Source: Hyphococcus lacteus
GTDB lineage: Bacteria > Pseudomonadota > Alphaproteobacteria > Caulobacterales > Parvularculaceae
Assembly: GCF_041058985.1 (NCBI RefSeq)
Contig: NZ_JBEHZE010000001.1
Coordinates: 2,170,001 to 2,234,000 of the forward strand
Direction: 5' to 3'
Length of the DNA stretch: 64,000 nt
The notes beneath the pieces were generated by a model. It was not told the origin of the DNA. It did not search any database and was given only the letters and a program-made list of their open reading frames with translations. Shown piece by piece: positions 1 to 7,640 of the stretch. Numbering within the stretch: the first letter of the stretch is position 1; the number at the start of each line of letters is the position of its first letter. A program made the position numbers and the translations under genes.

Positions 1-110
1 AACTTGATAGCCTGGTTGAGCGGTCAAAATTATCAGCATTGCTATTGCTTAAAATCGCCGCGGGCGAAATTCCTAATCCAGGTCTGTTTGACAAAACGGA
101 GAATAATTAA
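1..110 (+). CDS. 3' end of an unidentified gene, coupled to astA
   Basis: The reading frame beginning at base 3 is open from the window edge to a TAA at 108-110 and encodes about 35 residues ending LFDKTENN. The TAA shares its last A with the astA ATG at 110 (TAATG), an arrangement typical of translationally coupled operon genes. This suggests a gene of the same arginine-catabolic operon, but the visible tail does not let me identify it; I cannot match it to AstC or AstE. The frame beginning at base 1 is also open, so the assignment rests on the coupling. Confidence 0.5.
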   Translation, partial: LDSLVERSKLSALLLLKIAAGEIPNPGLFDKTENN

Positions 111-1120
111 TGTCACTGGCATTTATGCGGCCAGTGCGCCGCGATGATTTTGATCAAGTTTTGGCGCTGGCGAAATTATCGGGTGGCGGCATGACGAACT
201 TGCCGTCCGAGGCGGAAGCACTACGCCCGCGGGTAGAATATGCGGTGGAGAGCTTCGAGGCTGATGCCGACCACCCATCCGGCGAAGTCTATATGATGGT
301 CTTGGAGCAGGACGGTAAAGTCATCGGTACATCGGCTGTTTTTTCAGCAGTTGGCCTTGATTATGGGTTTGTGAATTACCGTATAAACAAAACCGTACAC
401 GCATCAAAGCAACTTAAAAAACGGATTGAACGTCGTTTGCTGGTCCCAACCCATGATTTCACCGGTTGTGCTGAGGTCGGAACATTGTTTCTTTCGCCCG
501 ATGCGCGCGGTGGCGGGTATGGTAAGTTCCTCGCAAAGGCGCGTTATCTTTTTATTGCTCAGCACCGTAAACTCGTTGCGGACCCGGTCTGCGCGGAAAT
601 GCGCGGCTGGCGCGGATCAAAAGGCGAGCAACCATTCTGGGATTCGCTAGGGCGGCTTTTCTTTGACATGGAATTCGAAGATGCGGACCTTGCAAATTCC
701 TCCATGGGTAATCAGATGATAGCAGACCTATTGCCGCGCCATCCGATCTATGTGGCGTTGTTACCTAAGGCTGCGCGCGAAGTCTTAGGTAAGCCCCATA
801 ACAGTGCACTTCCGGCATTTAATATGCTCCTGAGTGAAGGTTTTGCGTTTCGCGGTTATATAGATGTGTTTGACGCTGGCCCGCTGGTTGATGCCCGAAT
901 TGACGACATTAAATCAGTGCGCGAGAGCAAGCTTTATAAGGTGAAAATTGGTGACCCTGAATCAGGTCCGCAATTTCTAATTGCCGCTGGACGGCTTTCT
1001 ACCTTTCGCGTGGTGCGCAGCGAAGGGATGGTTGATGGTGACACCATCACGATAAACAAAGAGGCAGCCAGAGCGCTCGGCGCCAAAAATGATGACGAAG
1101 TGCGCGCGTTGAAATGGTAG
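110..1120 (+). CDS. astA: Arginine N-succinyltransferase AstA
   Basis: Transfers succinyl from succinyl-CoA to the alpha-amino group of arginine, the first step of the ammonia-producing AST pathway in the cytoplasm. The 336-residue length is normal for the family. The N-terminal part reads as the AstA GNAT-like fold: the start MRPVRRDDFDQVLALAK, then GTSAVFSAVGL, then the acyl-CoA-binding segment EVGTLFLSPDARGGGYGKFL (about 122-141). A gene immediately upstream overlaps its ATG by one base, and astD follows after 42 bases, so it is transcribed as part of an operon. Family assignment is firm. Confidence 0.95.
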   Translation: MSLAFMRPVRRDDFDQVLALAKLSGGGMTNLPSEAEALRPRVEYAVESFEADADHPSGEVYMMVLEQDGKVIGTSAVFSAVGLDYGFVNYRINKTVHASKQLKKRIERRLLVPTHDFTGCAEVGTLFLSPDARGGGYGKFLAKARYLFIAQHRKLVADPVCAEMRGWRGSKGEQPFWDSLGRLFFDMEFEDADLANSSMGNQMIADLLPRHPIYVALLPKAAREVLGKPHNSALPAFNMLLSEGFAFRGYIDVFDAGPLVDARIDDIKSVRESKLYKVKIGDPESGPQFLIAAGRLSTFRVVRSEGMVDGDTITINKEAARALGAKNDDEVRALKW

Positions 1121-1162
1121 CTCTCTCAGCGTGTTTCGTTATTACAAGTTGCGAGGCATAAA

Positions 1163-2623
1163 ATGACTAACAAAATTCTGATCGACGGCGAATGGCGTGT
1201 TGGTTCAGGTTCCGATTTTTCGAGCTTAGACCCGTCAACCGGTGAGGTCATTTGGACAGGCGCGAGCGCAACCAGCGCTGACGTAAACGAAGCCGCTGGT
1301 GCTGCGCGGGCCGCGTTTAAGTCGTGGGCGCTAACCCCTTTGGGGGACCGAATTGCAATCATGGAGAAGTATCGGGATCTTATAAAACGCGATGGCGAAG
1401 AGCTAGCGCGATTGATCTCGCGGGAAACTGGGAAACCATTTTGGGAAACCAAAACTGAAGCCGCAACGGTGGCCGGTAAGGTCGATATTTCCATTCGCGC
1501 ATATTACGAACGGACCGGCGAAACCGAAACAGCGAGCGGTGCAACGCGCGGCATTCTGCGTCACAAACCTCATGGCGTGATGGCGGTTCTTGGGCCTTAT
1601 AATTTTCCGGCCCATTTGCCCAATGGTCATATTGTACCGGCACTTCTTGCGGGAAATACGGTTGTGTTCAAACCGTCTGAAATCACGCCGGGGCCCGGTG
1701 CATTTATCGTTGAACGTATGGTCGAGGCGGGTGTTCCTGCTGGCGTAATCAATATGGTTCAAGGCGGCAGGGAAACCGGCGAAGCGTTAACAGGCGCTGA
1801 GGTTGATGGTGTTTTGTTTACGGGGGGCGCAAAAACGGGCCTTGCGATACACAAGCAATTTTCTGATCGACTGGACGTTATCTTGGCGTTGGAACTTGGT
1901 GGAAATAATCCGCTCATCTGGTGGGATGCAGCGGATGTTGAAGCCGCGGCCTTTACGGTTGTTCAGTCGGCGTTTCTGACCAGCGGCCAGCGTTGTACTT
2001 GTGCGCGGCGTTTGATTCTGCCTAAAGGTGAGGCGGGTGATAAGGCGATTGATGCATTGGCGAAAATTACGGACCGCATTCGTGTTGGTGCCCCGTTTGA
2101 TGACCCACAGCCATTCATGGGCCCGGTGGTATTACCGAAAATCGCCGAAAACCTTGAGCGCGCATTTGATCACCTTGTTGAACAAGATGGACAGGCCATT
2201 CGCAATTTGAGTGTTCGCGAAGACGGTAGTGCTTTTGTTAGCCCCGGAATCGTTGACGTTACCATGCGTGATAATGTTCCTGATGAGGAACATTTTGGAC
2301 CACTTCTCAAAGTCTGGCGCGTTGATGATTTTGATGAGGCGATTGATCTCGCGAATAGAACGAAGTTCGGGCTTTCTGCGGGCATTATAACCGACGACAA
2401 AGCCAAATGGGAAACCTTCTTGAAGCTTTCACGGGCGGGTATCGTGAATTGGAACCGCCAAACAACAGGTGCTTCTGGTGCTGCCCCCTTTGGCGGTATT
2501 GGCGCTTCGGGCAATCACCGTCCATCGGCCTATTACGCCGCAGATTATTGCGCCTATCCGGTTGCGTCTATGGAAGGCGAGAAATTGCTTCCGCTTGCGG
2601 ATGATCAAGTGGGTATTAAATGA
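1163..2623 (+). CDS. astD: N-succinylglutamate 5-semialdehyde dehydrogenase AstD
   Basis: NAD-dependent aldehyde dehydrogenase that oxidises succinylglutamate semialdehyde to succinylglutamate, the fourth AST step. The 486-residue protein carries the ALDH glutamate motif LELGGNNP (catalytic Glu244) and the nucleophile motif SGQRCTCARR (Cys278), with the FTGGAKTG cofactor loop between about 220 and 227. The double-Cys SGQRCTC form is typical of AstD. Its stop overlaps the start of astB by four bases (ATGA). The order A-D-B puts the dehydrogenase second although it acts late in the pathway. astC and astE are not visible in the window. Confidence 0.95.
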   Translation: MTNKILIDGEWRVGSGSDFSSLDPSTGEVIWTGASATSADVNEAAGAARAAFKSWALTPLGDRIAIMEKYRDLIKRDGEELARLISRETGKPFWETKTEAATVAGKVDISIRAYYERTGETETASGATRGILRHKPHGVMAVLGPYNFPAHLPNGHIVPALLAGNTVVFKPSEITPGPGAFIVERMVEAGVPAGVINMVQGGRETGEALTGAEVDGVLFTGGAKTGLAIHKQFSDRLDVILALELGGNNPLIWWDAADVEAAAFTVVQSAFLTSGQRCTCARRLILPKGEAGDKAIDALAKITDRIRVGAPFDDPQPFMGPVVLPKIAENLERAFDHLVEQDGQAIRNLSVREDGSAFVSPGIVDVTMRDNVPDEEHFGPLLKVWRVDDFDEAIDLANRTKFGLSAGIITDDKAKWETFLKLSRAGIVNWNRQTTGASGAAPFGGIGASGNHRPSAYYAADYCAYPVASMEGEKLLPLADDQVGIK

Positions 2624-3927
2624 CCTACTCAGAATATAACTTCGATGGTTTGATCGGCCCGACACACAACTACGCCGGCCTTTCATTTGGTAACCTGGCC
2701 TCCGCGAATAATGCGGGCGCTGCGTCAAACCCGAGAGAGGCCGCGCTTCAGGGCTTGGGTAAAATGCGCGAAGCTATGGCGCTTGGTCTTGGCCAAGGGT
2801 TCCTGCCTCCGCACGATCGCCCACACCTTAAAACATTGCGGGCGCTTGGCTTTACTGGAACGGATCGCCAGATCATCGAAAAAGCTGCGGTGATCGAGCC
2901 GCAGTTGTTGGCCAACTGTTATGCAGCGTCGCCTATGTGGACCGCAAATGCGGGTACTGTTGCGCCATCACCAGACACAGCCGATGGAAAAGTTCACTTT
3001 ACGGCTGCAAATCTCGCCGCAAACTTTCATCGCTCAATCGAGGCGGATACGACGGCGCGGGTGCTATCGCATATTTTTCATGACGCCCAGTATTTTGTGC
3101 ATCATGAGCCATTGCCGGGCGCGATGCATTTCGGTGATGAGGGGGCTGCTAATCATGGGCGCCTTTGTGAGAACCATGGCGACAAGGCTGTGCATTTATT
3201 TGTGTACGGAGAGGATGGCGAGACATTTCCCGCGCGGCAGAAGCTTCGGGCGAGCGAAGCCGTGGCGCGCAATCATCAACTTGGCAGTGCCCAGTGTGTA
3301 TTTGTGAAGCAATCTGCGGCTGCGCTGGATGCGGGTGCATTTCACAACGACGTGGTCGGCGTCGCAAATGGGCGTGTGTTATTTTTGCACGAAGACAGCT
3401 TCGCCGATCGCGATGCGGCTTATGCGGCTATTCGCGAAAAAGCCCCGTTTGTTGAGATCGTGGAGGCGACGTCGAAAGCGGTCTCGCTCGAAGATTGTAT
3501 CAAAACATATCTGTTTAATTCGCAATTATTGACCTTGCCCGGTGGCGAGATGGCTTTGCTGCTGCCCGCCGAATCTGAGGAAAATCCGCGCGTAAAAGCT
3601 TTTCTTGAGGAAACCCTTGCCAAGAATAATCCGATCAATCGGGTGATTTATAAAAATGTACGCGAGTCGATGCGAAACGGCGGTGGGCCGGCATGTCTGC
3701 GCTTGCGGGTGGTTCTTTCTGAAGCTGAAGCGTCAGCGGTGAATGCGAATTTCATTCTGAACGAAAAGAAAATCACTCAGTTAGAGGGATGGGTCAAAAA
3801 TCACTATCGCGACCGTGTTGTGCCCGATGACCTTCGGGACCCGGAATTTATGGACGAGAGTTTCGCCGCTATGCAAGCGTTGACAGACATTCTCGCAATG
3901 GGTGCATTTTACGATTTTCAGCGTTAA
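2620..3927 (+). CDS. astB: N-succinylarginine dihydrolase AstB
   Basis: Hydrolyses N-succinylarginine to succinylornithine, CO2 and two ammonia molecules, the second AST step. The start sequence YNFDGLIGPTHNYAGLS is the family signature. The pentein-fold catalytic residues can be placed: His242 in FHNDVVGVANG and the nucleophile Cys359 in NGGGPACLRLRV. At 435 residues it is close to the usual 440-450. The ATG lies inside the end of astD (ATGA overlap), so translation is probably coupled. It is the last gene of the unit; a weak hairpin follows at 3979-3999. Confidence 0.96.
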   Translation: MTYSEYNFDGLIGPTHNYAGLSFGNLASANNAGAASNPREAALQGLGKMREAMALGLGQGFLPPHDRPHLKTLRALGFTGTDRQIIEKAAVIEPQLLANCYAASPMWTANAGTVAPSPDTADGKVHFTAANLAANFHRSIEADTTARVLSHIFHDAQYFVHHEPLPGAMHFGDEGAANHGRLCENHGDKAVHLFVYGEDGETFPARQKLRASEAVARNHQLGSAQCVFVKQSAAALDAGAFHNDVVGVANGRVLFLHEDSFADRDAAYAAIREKAPFVEIVEATSKAVSLEDCIKTYLFNSQLLTLPGGEMALLLPAESEENPRVKAFLEETLAKNNPINRVIYKNVRESMRNGGGPACLRLRVVLSEAEASAVNANFILNEKKITQLEGWVKNHYRDRVVPDDLRDPEFMDESFAAMQALTDILAMGAFYDFQR

Positions 3928-3978
3928 TCCATGCCTGACATTGTGCCATTTTAGGACAGAAACTTCGCTTTGTAGTAG

Positions 3979-3999
3979 GTGAGATTTAAGGTTTCTCAC
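3979..3999 (+). terminator. Weak hairpin after astB
   Basis: GTGAGA at 3979-3984 pairs with TCTCAC at 3994-3999 around a nine-base loop, followed by TTATTACTT rather than a clean T run. It could end the ast transcript, but the six-pair stem is short and the call is tentative. Confidence 0.3.
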
Positions 4000-4011
4000 T
4001 TATTACTTCCC

Positions 4012-4043
4012 CGATAAAGCGTCACTTTGGTGACCTATCGGAG
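4012..4043 (+). promoter_or_regulatory. Leader hairpin abutting the histidine-kinase ribosome binding site
   Basis: CGATA (4012-4016) pairs with TATCG (4036-4040), and inside it GTCAC (4021-4025) pairs with GTGAC (4030-4034). The outer arm ends exactly at the GGAG Shine-Dalgarno (4040-4043), seven bases before the ATG at 4050. Such a fold could limit ribosome access. This is seen in sequence only; no regulator or ligand is implied. Confidence 0.35.
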
Positions 4044-4049
4044 TTTAAG

Positions 4050-5891
4050 ATGACAGAAGCGAGATCTGGCGGGGAACGGGACAGCGAGCGCTTAGATGCC
4101 TTGGTTCTTTCCGGGATTGTCGCAACTGCGCTGGCGCGAAGGCACCAGTTAAAAGTTCGCTTTGTTATTGCGGGAATAGGTGCCGCAATCCTTTGGGTTG
4201 CGGTCTCGCCATTAATGTCTTTGGTATGGTTCGGCGTGATGGCGTTGAGTCAGATCGTTGATAACATCGTCTGGGCACCTTTTCGTGAATCGAACAGAAC
4301 GCGGCCAATTACGCAGACTGAGTGGGCTGGGGTCATTATGGGCTCGGTGCAGGCGAGCGCGATATATTCGTTTTTCCCAACGATGCTATGGATGTATTGG
4401 GGCACGCCGGGCAAGATATTTGCGGTACTGTGGCTTACCGGGGCCTTGCTGCATGTCACAATGCACATGCACCACGAAAAGCGAACCTTCGTCGCTGCTC
4501 TTGTTCCTCATCTTTGCTATTATCTGGGATTGCCACTTCATTCTATTATCACCGGCGCTGCGCCAGGGCATATTGGTGCGGCAGCGTTATTGTTGGCCGA
4601 ATTCATGTATCTTGGTCATCTTGTCATGGCTTTCCGCGAATACCGTACCTCTAGTTTGACGATGCGCCGGGCATCAGAAGAGGCGACGCTGCGCCGTGAA
4701 CAGGCAGAACAGGCGAATAGCGCAAAGTCAATTTTTCTTGCGAATATGGGCCATGAAATTCGTACACCGATGAATGGTATTCTCGGGATGGCGAAAGCGC
4801 TGGCTGATAGTGACTTGACACCTGAGCAACGTGAGAAGCTGGAAATCATTAGTGACTCAGGTGATCTTTTGATGATGGTGCTAAATGACCTTTTGGACTT
4901 CTCGAAGGTTGAGGCCAATAAAGTCGAAATTGAAAACCGGCCGTTTTCGTTTACTGAACTTGCTCGCCGCGTTGAAAATCTTCATGGCTTAAAAGCAGAA
5001 GAGAAGGGGCTCAATTTTGAAATTGAGATTATCAATAATCCCAGCCTAGAATCTATGCGCCTCGGCGATGGTCATCGTATTTTACAGATTGTGCACAACT
5101 TAGTGTCGAATGCGGTTAAATTTACTGACGAAGGTTTGGTCAAGCTTACTATTGATACGTCCGATGGAGTTGATCATCGGGTCGAGATAAAAGTTGCTGA
5201 TAGCGGTATCGGCATGAACAAGGATCAGATTGATAAAATATTCGATCCCTTCACGCAGGCTGACGTTACGACTACCCGGAAATATGGCGGGACAGGGCTG
5301 GGGCTTTCTATCGCTAAGGGGCTGACTGAGGCGATGGATGGTGAAATATCGGTGGTTTCTGAGCCAGGAACGGGAAGCATTTTTTCAGTTAGGTTTATCG
5401 CGCCGCCAGTTGCAGAAAAAACCACTGAGACTGACGTCCGACCGCTTGCTGCAAATGACCAGCCGCCCGCGGCACCACGAAAACTTAAAATCCTTGCCGG
5501 TGAGGATAACGCAGTCAATCAGGCCGTGTTGAATGCATTTCTTGGCCAGCGTAATCACGAAGTTCAGTTCAAAGAAAATGGCCTGGAAGTAATCTCAGCA
5601 TTCAAATGCGGGGAGTACGATCTTGTATTGATGGACATATCAATGCCGGTCATTGATGGGCCGGAGGCCATGCGCCAAATCAAGTTTATGGAACGAGAGC
5701 AGGGTAAGGAAAAACCTGTGCCTATTGTTGCGGTCTCAGCCCATGCGATGCAGCAACAAATCGAAAAATATATGGAAATGGGTTTTGACGGTTACATCAC
5801 AAAACCCATCCGGCCAGATGATCTTCACAACGAAATTGATCGGGTTATGACAGCCGCCCAGCAATCAACTACTCAATCAAGTGTGGCTTGA
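4050..5891 (+). CDS. Membrane hybrid sensor histidine kinase with receiver domain
   Basis: A 613-residue two-component protein. Residues about 35-200 hold several hydrophobic segments and form a membrane sensor region with no periplasmic domain that I recognise. A short coiled stretch (about 205-230, RRASEEATLRREQAEQA) leads into HisKA with the phosphoacceptor His235 in ANMGHEIRTPMNG. The HATPase domain shows an N box (IVHNLVSNAVKFTD), G1 (DSGIGM) and G2 (GGTGLGLSIA). A C-terminal receiver domain follows, with acidic residues in AGEDNAVNQ, phosphoacceptor Asp529 in LVLMDISMPVIDG and Lys585 in YITKPI. There is no HPt domain and no separate response regulator beside it, so the downstream partner is unknown. 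It stands alone between the ast operon and a convergent Lrp gene. Confidence 0.92.
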   Translation: MTEARSGGERDSERLDALVLSGIVATALARRHQLKVRFVIAGIGAAILWVAVSPLMSLVWFGVMALSQIVDNIVWAPFRESNRTRPITQTEWAGVIMGSVQASAIYSFFPTMLWMYWGTPGKIFAVLWLTGALLHVTMHMHHEKRTFVAALVPHLCYYLGLPLHSIITGAAPGHIGAAALLLAEFMYLGHLVMAFREYRTSSLTMRRASEEATLRREQAEQANSAKSIFLANMGHEIRTPMNGILGMAKALADSDLTPEQREKLEIISDSGDLLMMVLNDLLDFSKVEANKVEIENRPFSFTELARRVENLHGLKAEEKGLNFEIEIINNPSLESMRLGDGHRILQIVHNLVSNAVKFTDEGLVKLTIDTSDGVDHRVEIKVADSGIGMNKDQIDKIFDPFTQADVTTTRKYGGTGLGLSIAKGLTEAMDGEISVVSEPGTGSIFSVRFIAPPVAEKTTETDVRPLAANDQPPAAPRKLKILAGEDNAVNQAVLNAFLGQRNHEVQFKENGLEVISAFKCGEYDLVLMDISMPVIDGPEAMRQIKFMEREQGKEKPVPIVAVSAHAMQQQIEKYMEMGFDGYITKPIRPDDLHNEIDRVMTAAQQSTTQSSVA

Positions 5892-5893
5892 TT

Positions 5894-6370
5894 TTACCGG
5901 ATAATTGATTGTGGTAGCGGCGTTACAATTTTGCGGGCCACTTCGCGCAACGTAAAACTTGATTCTACGGTGGCAATATTGGGCATACGGAGCATCGTCT
6001 CCGATAAGAATGTTTCGTATGTCGCAAGTGACGGAACAACCACACGGATGAAGTAATCGAACTTGCCTGTTACCAGGTAACATTCCATGACTTCTTCGCG
6101 GTCTTTTATGGCCGTTTCGAATTCGCGTAACGTCTTGTCATCTTCACGCTCCAGTTTGACGAGAATGATGACCGTGACATTCACACCCAATGCTTCACGG
6201 TTGATCTCCGTGCGATAGCCTTTGATAATGCCTTCGGTTTCAAGGCGACGCAGGCGGCGCAAGCAAGGGGTGGGCGATAGCCCAACACGTTCTGCGAGCT
6301 CCGCATTGGTGATGCGAGCATTTTCCTGCAAGTGTTTCAGGATCTTGTGGTCGATATGGTCGAGCTTCAT
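5894..6370 (-). CDS. Lrp/AsnC-family transcriptional regulator
   Basis: A 158-residue regulator with the N-terminal winged HTH of the family (LDHIDHKILKHLQENARITN, then AELAERVGLSPTPCLRRLRR, about 3-45) and a C-terminal RAM/AsnC ligand-binding domain (about 65-150; VMECYLVTGKFDYFIRVVV). I chose the start at MKLDHID rather than the upstream Met 12 codons earlier because family members begin there. It is transcribed divergently from the amino-acid dehydrogenase at 6534, and a near-perfect Lrp-type palindrome lies at 6400-6416 between them. That arrangement predicts autoregulation and control of the dehydrogenase, probably in response to an amino acid. Confidence 0.93.
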   Translation of the reverse strand: MKLDHIDHKILKHLQENARITNAELAERVGLSPTPCLRRLRRLETEGIIKGYRTEINREALGVNVTVIILVKLEREDDKTLREFETAIKDREEVMECYLVTGKFDYFIRVVVPSLATYETFLSETMLRMPNIATVESSFTLREVARKIVTPLPQSIIR

Positions 6371-6399
6371 GTGTTCACTTCCAATAACAGGCCATGTAT

Positions 6400-6416
6400 T
6401 TAGCATTTAATGCTAA
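6400..6416. promoter_or_regulatory. Predicted Lrp/AsnC operator
   Basis: TTAGCATT and AATGCTAA form a perfect 8-bp inverted repeat around one central base. The inner 15 bases (6401-6415) agree with the E. coli Lrp consensus YAGHAWATTWTDCTR at 13 of 15 positions, by my count. It sits 30 bases upstream of the Lrp gene start and 118 bases before the divergent dehydrogenase start, as expected for a site recognised by the adjacent regulator. Confidence 0.65.
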
Positions 6417-6533
6417 GCGTCAAGCGTAAATACTCGATATTTGACAGGAAGCACTCTACGAAATCCGCTATTCAGCGCCGTGTCGGTCGAGCGTTTTGGT
6501 GGACAGAGCGCACCGCATAAAAGGAAAGACGTA

Positions 6534-7583
6534 ATGGAGTCTCGTATATTGCCGGTAGACGGTTGGAGCAAGGTTGTACATTTCACCGATAAAAATTCTG
6601 GGCTCAATGCGCTCATTTCGGTTCATGATGCAACGCTCGGCCCGTCATGTGGCGGATGTCGAGTATTTCCATACGAAAGTTTTGAAGCCGGGCTTGAAGA
6701 CGTCAAAAATTTGTCGCGCGGCATGACTTATAAAAACGCGCTGGGCGGTATTCCTTTTGGCGGCGGCAAGGCTGTGATTTTTGCGAACCCAAAGACAGAC
6801 AAAACTCCAGAAATGTTGCGTGCGTTTGGTCAAGCCGTGGATAGCCTCGATGGTCTGTACTATACGGCCGAGGATTCTGGCGTGTCCGAAGATGACATGA
6901 AAATGATCCAATCGGTCACTAAATTTGCAGCGGGCATTGATAAAAAAGGTGTTGGGGGAAATCCGTCGCCATTTACGTCGCGAGGTGTTTGGCGCGGCAT
7001 GCAGGCTGCGGCGCGGCAAAAGTTTCATGCAGAATCGCTCAATGGTTTAAGCGTGTCTATTCTTGGTGTTGGTGCCGTTGGGATGGAGCTAGCCCGATTA
7101 ATTCACGAAGAAGGCGGAACGCTTGTTGTCGCTGATGTAAACCAAGCCGCAGTATCAGAGGCAGTTGAGCGTTTTGGTGCAAAAGCTGTCACACCTGAGC
7201 AAGCAATCGCTGCTGATGTCGATATTTTTTCACCCTGTGCTTTGGGCGGGGCGATAAATCTAGATACGATTGATGTGATAAAAGCAAAGGTCGTTGCTGG
7301 TGCGGCGAACAATCAGCTGAGAACACCCGATATGGACGAGGCCCTACGCGCACGTGGAATTTTGTATTGCCCAGATTATGTGATCAATGCAGCTGGCGTG
7401 ATCAGTGTTGGTCTGGAAATTTTGGGCACGTGGACCAACGACGAAATGAATCGTCGGATTGATAAAATCGGTGACACGCTGACGGAAATTTTCAAACGCG
7501 CTGAGGCTGAAGATGCGCCGACAGGTGCGATTGCTAACAAGCTCGCGTTAGAAGTGATCGCAAAAGGTGCCAAGGCAGCCTAG
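6534..7583 (+). CDS. Glu/Leu/Phe/Val-type amino-acid dehydrogenase (leucine dehydrogenase-like)
   Basis: NAD-dependent oxidative deamination of a branched-chain or aromatic amino acid to its 2-oxo acid. The 349-residue protein has the family glycine-rich substrate segment LGPSCGGCR (about 35-43), Lys67 in GMTYKNAL and the catalytic Lys79 in PFGGGKAVI, followed by a Rossmann GVGAVGMELA motif (about 185-194). I preferred the ATG at 6534, preceded by AAGGAAAG, over an in-frame ATG at 6441 that adds 31 non-conserved residues. Leucine or valine is the likely substrate; phenylalanine is not excluded. A divergent Lrp gene with a predicted operator, plus downstream thiolase and glutaryl-CoA dehydrogenase, suggest an amino-acid degradation role. 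Confidence 0.9.
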   Translation: MESRILPVDGWSKVVHFTDKNSGLNALISVHDATLGPSCGGCRVFPYESFEAGLEDVKNLSRGMTYKNALGGIPFGGGKAVIFANPKTDKTPEMLRAFGQAVDSLDGLYYTAEDSGVSEDDMKMIQSVTKFAAGIDKKGVGGNPSPFTSRGVWRGMQAAARQKFHAESLNGLSVSILGVGAVGMELARLIHEEGGTLVVADVNQAAVSEAVERFGAKAVTPEQAIAADVDIFSPCALGGAINLDTIDVIKAKVVAGAANNQLRTPDMDEALRARGILYCPDYVINAAGVISVGLEILGTWTNDEMNRRIDKIGDTLTEIFKRAEAEDAPTGAIANKLALEVIAKGAKAA

Positions 7584-7640
7584 ATTAGCGTCACCCCCAG
7601 CCCCAAATAGAGTGAAGCAAGAATTCACGAAGGAAGTACC

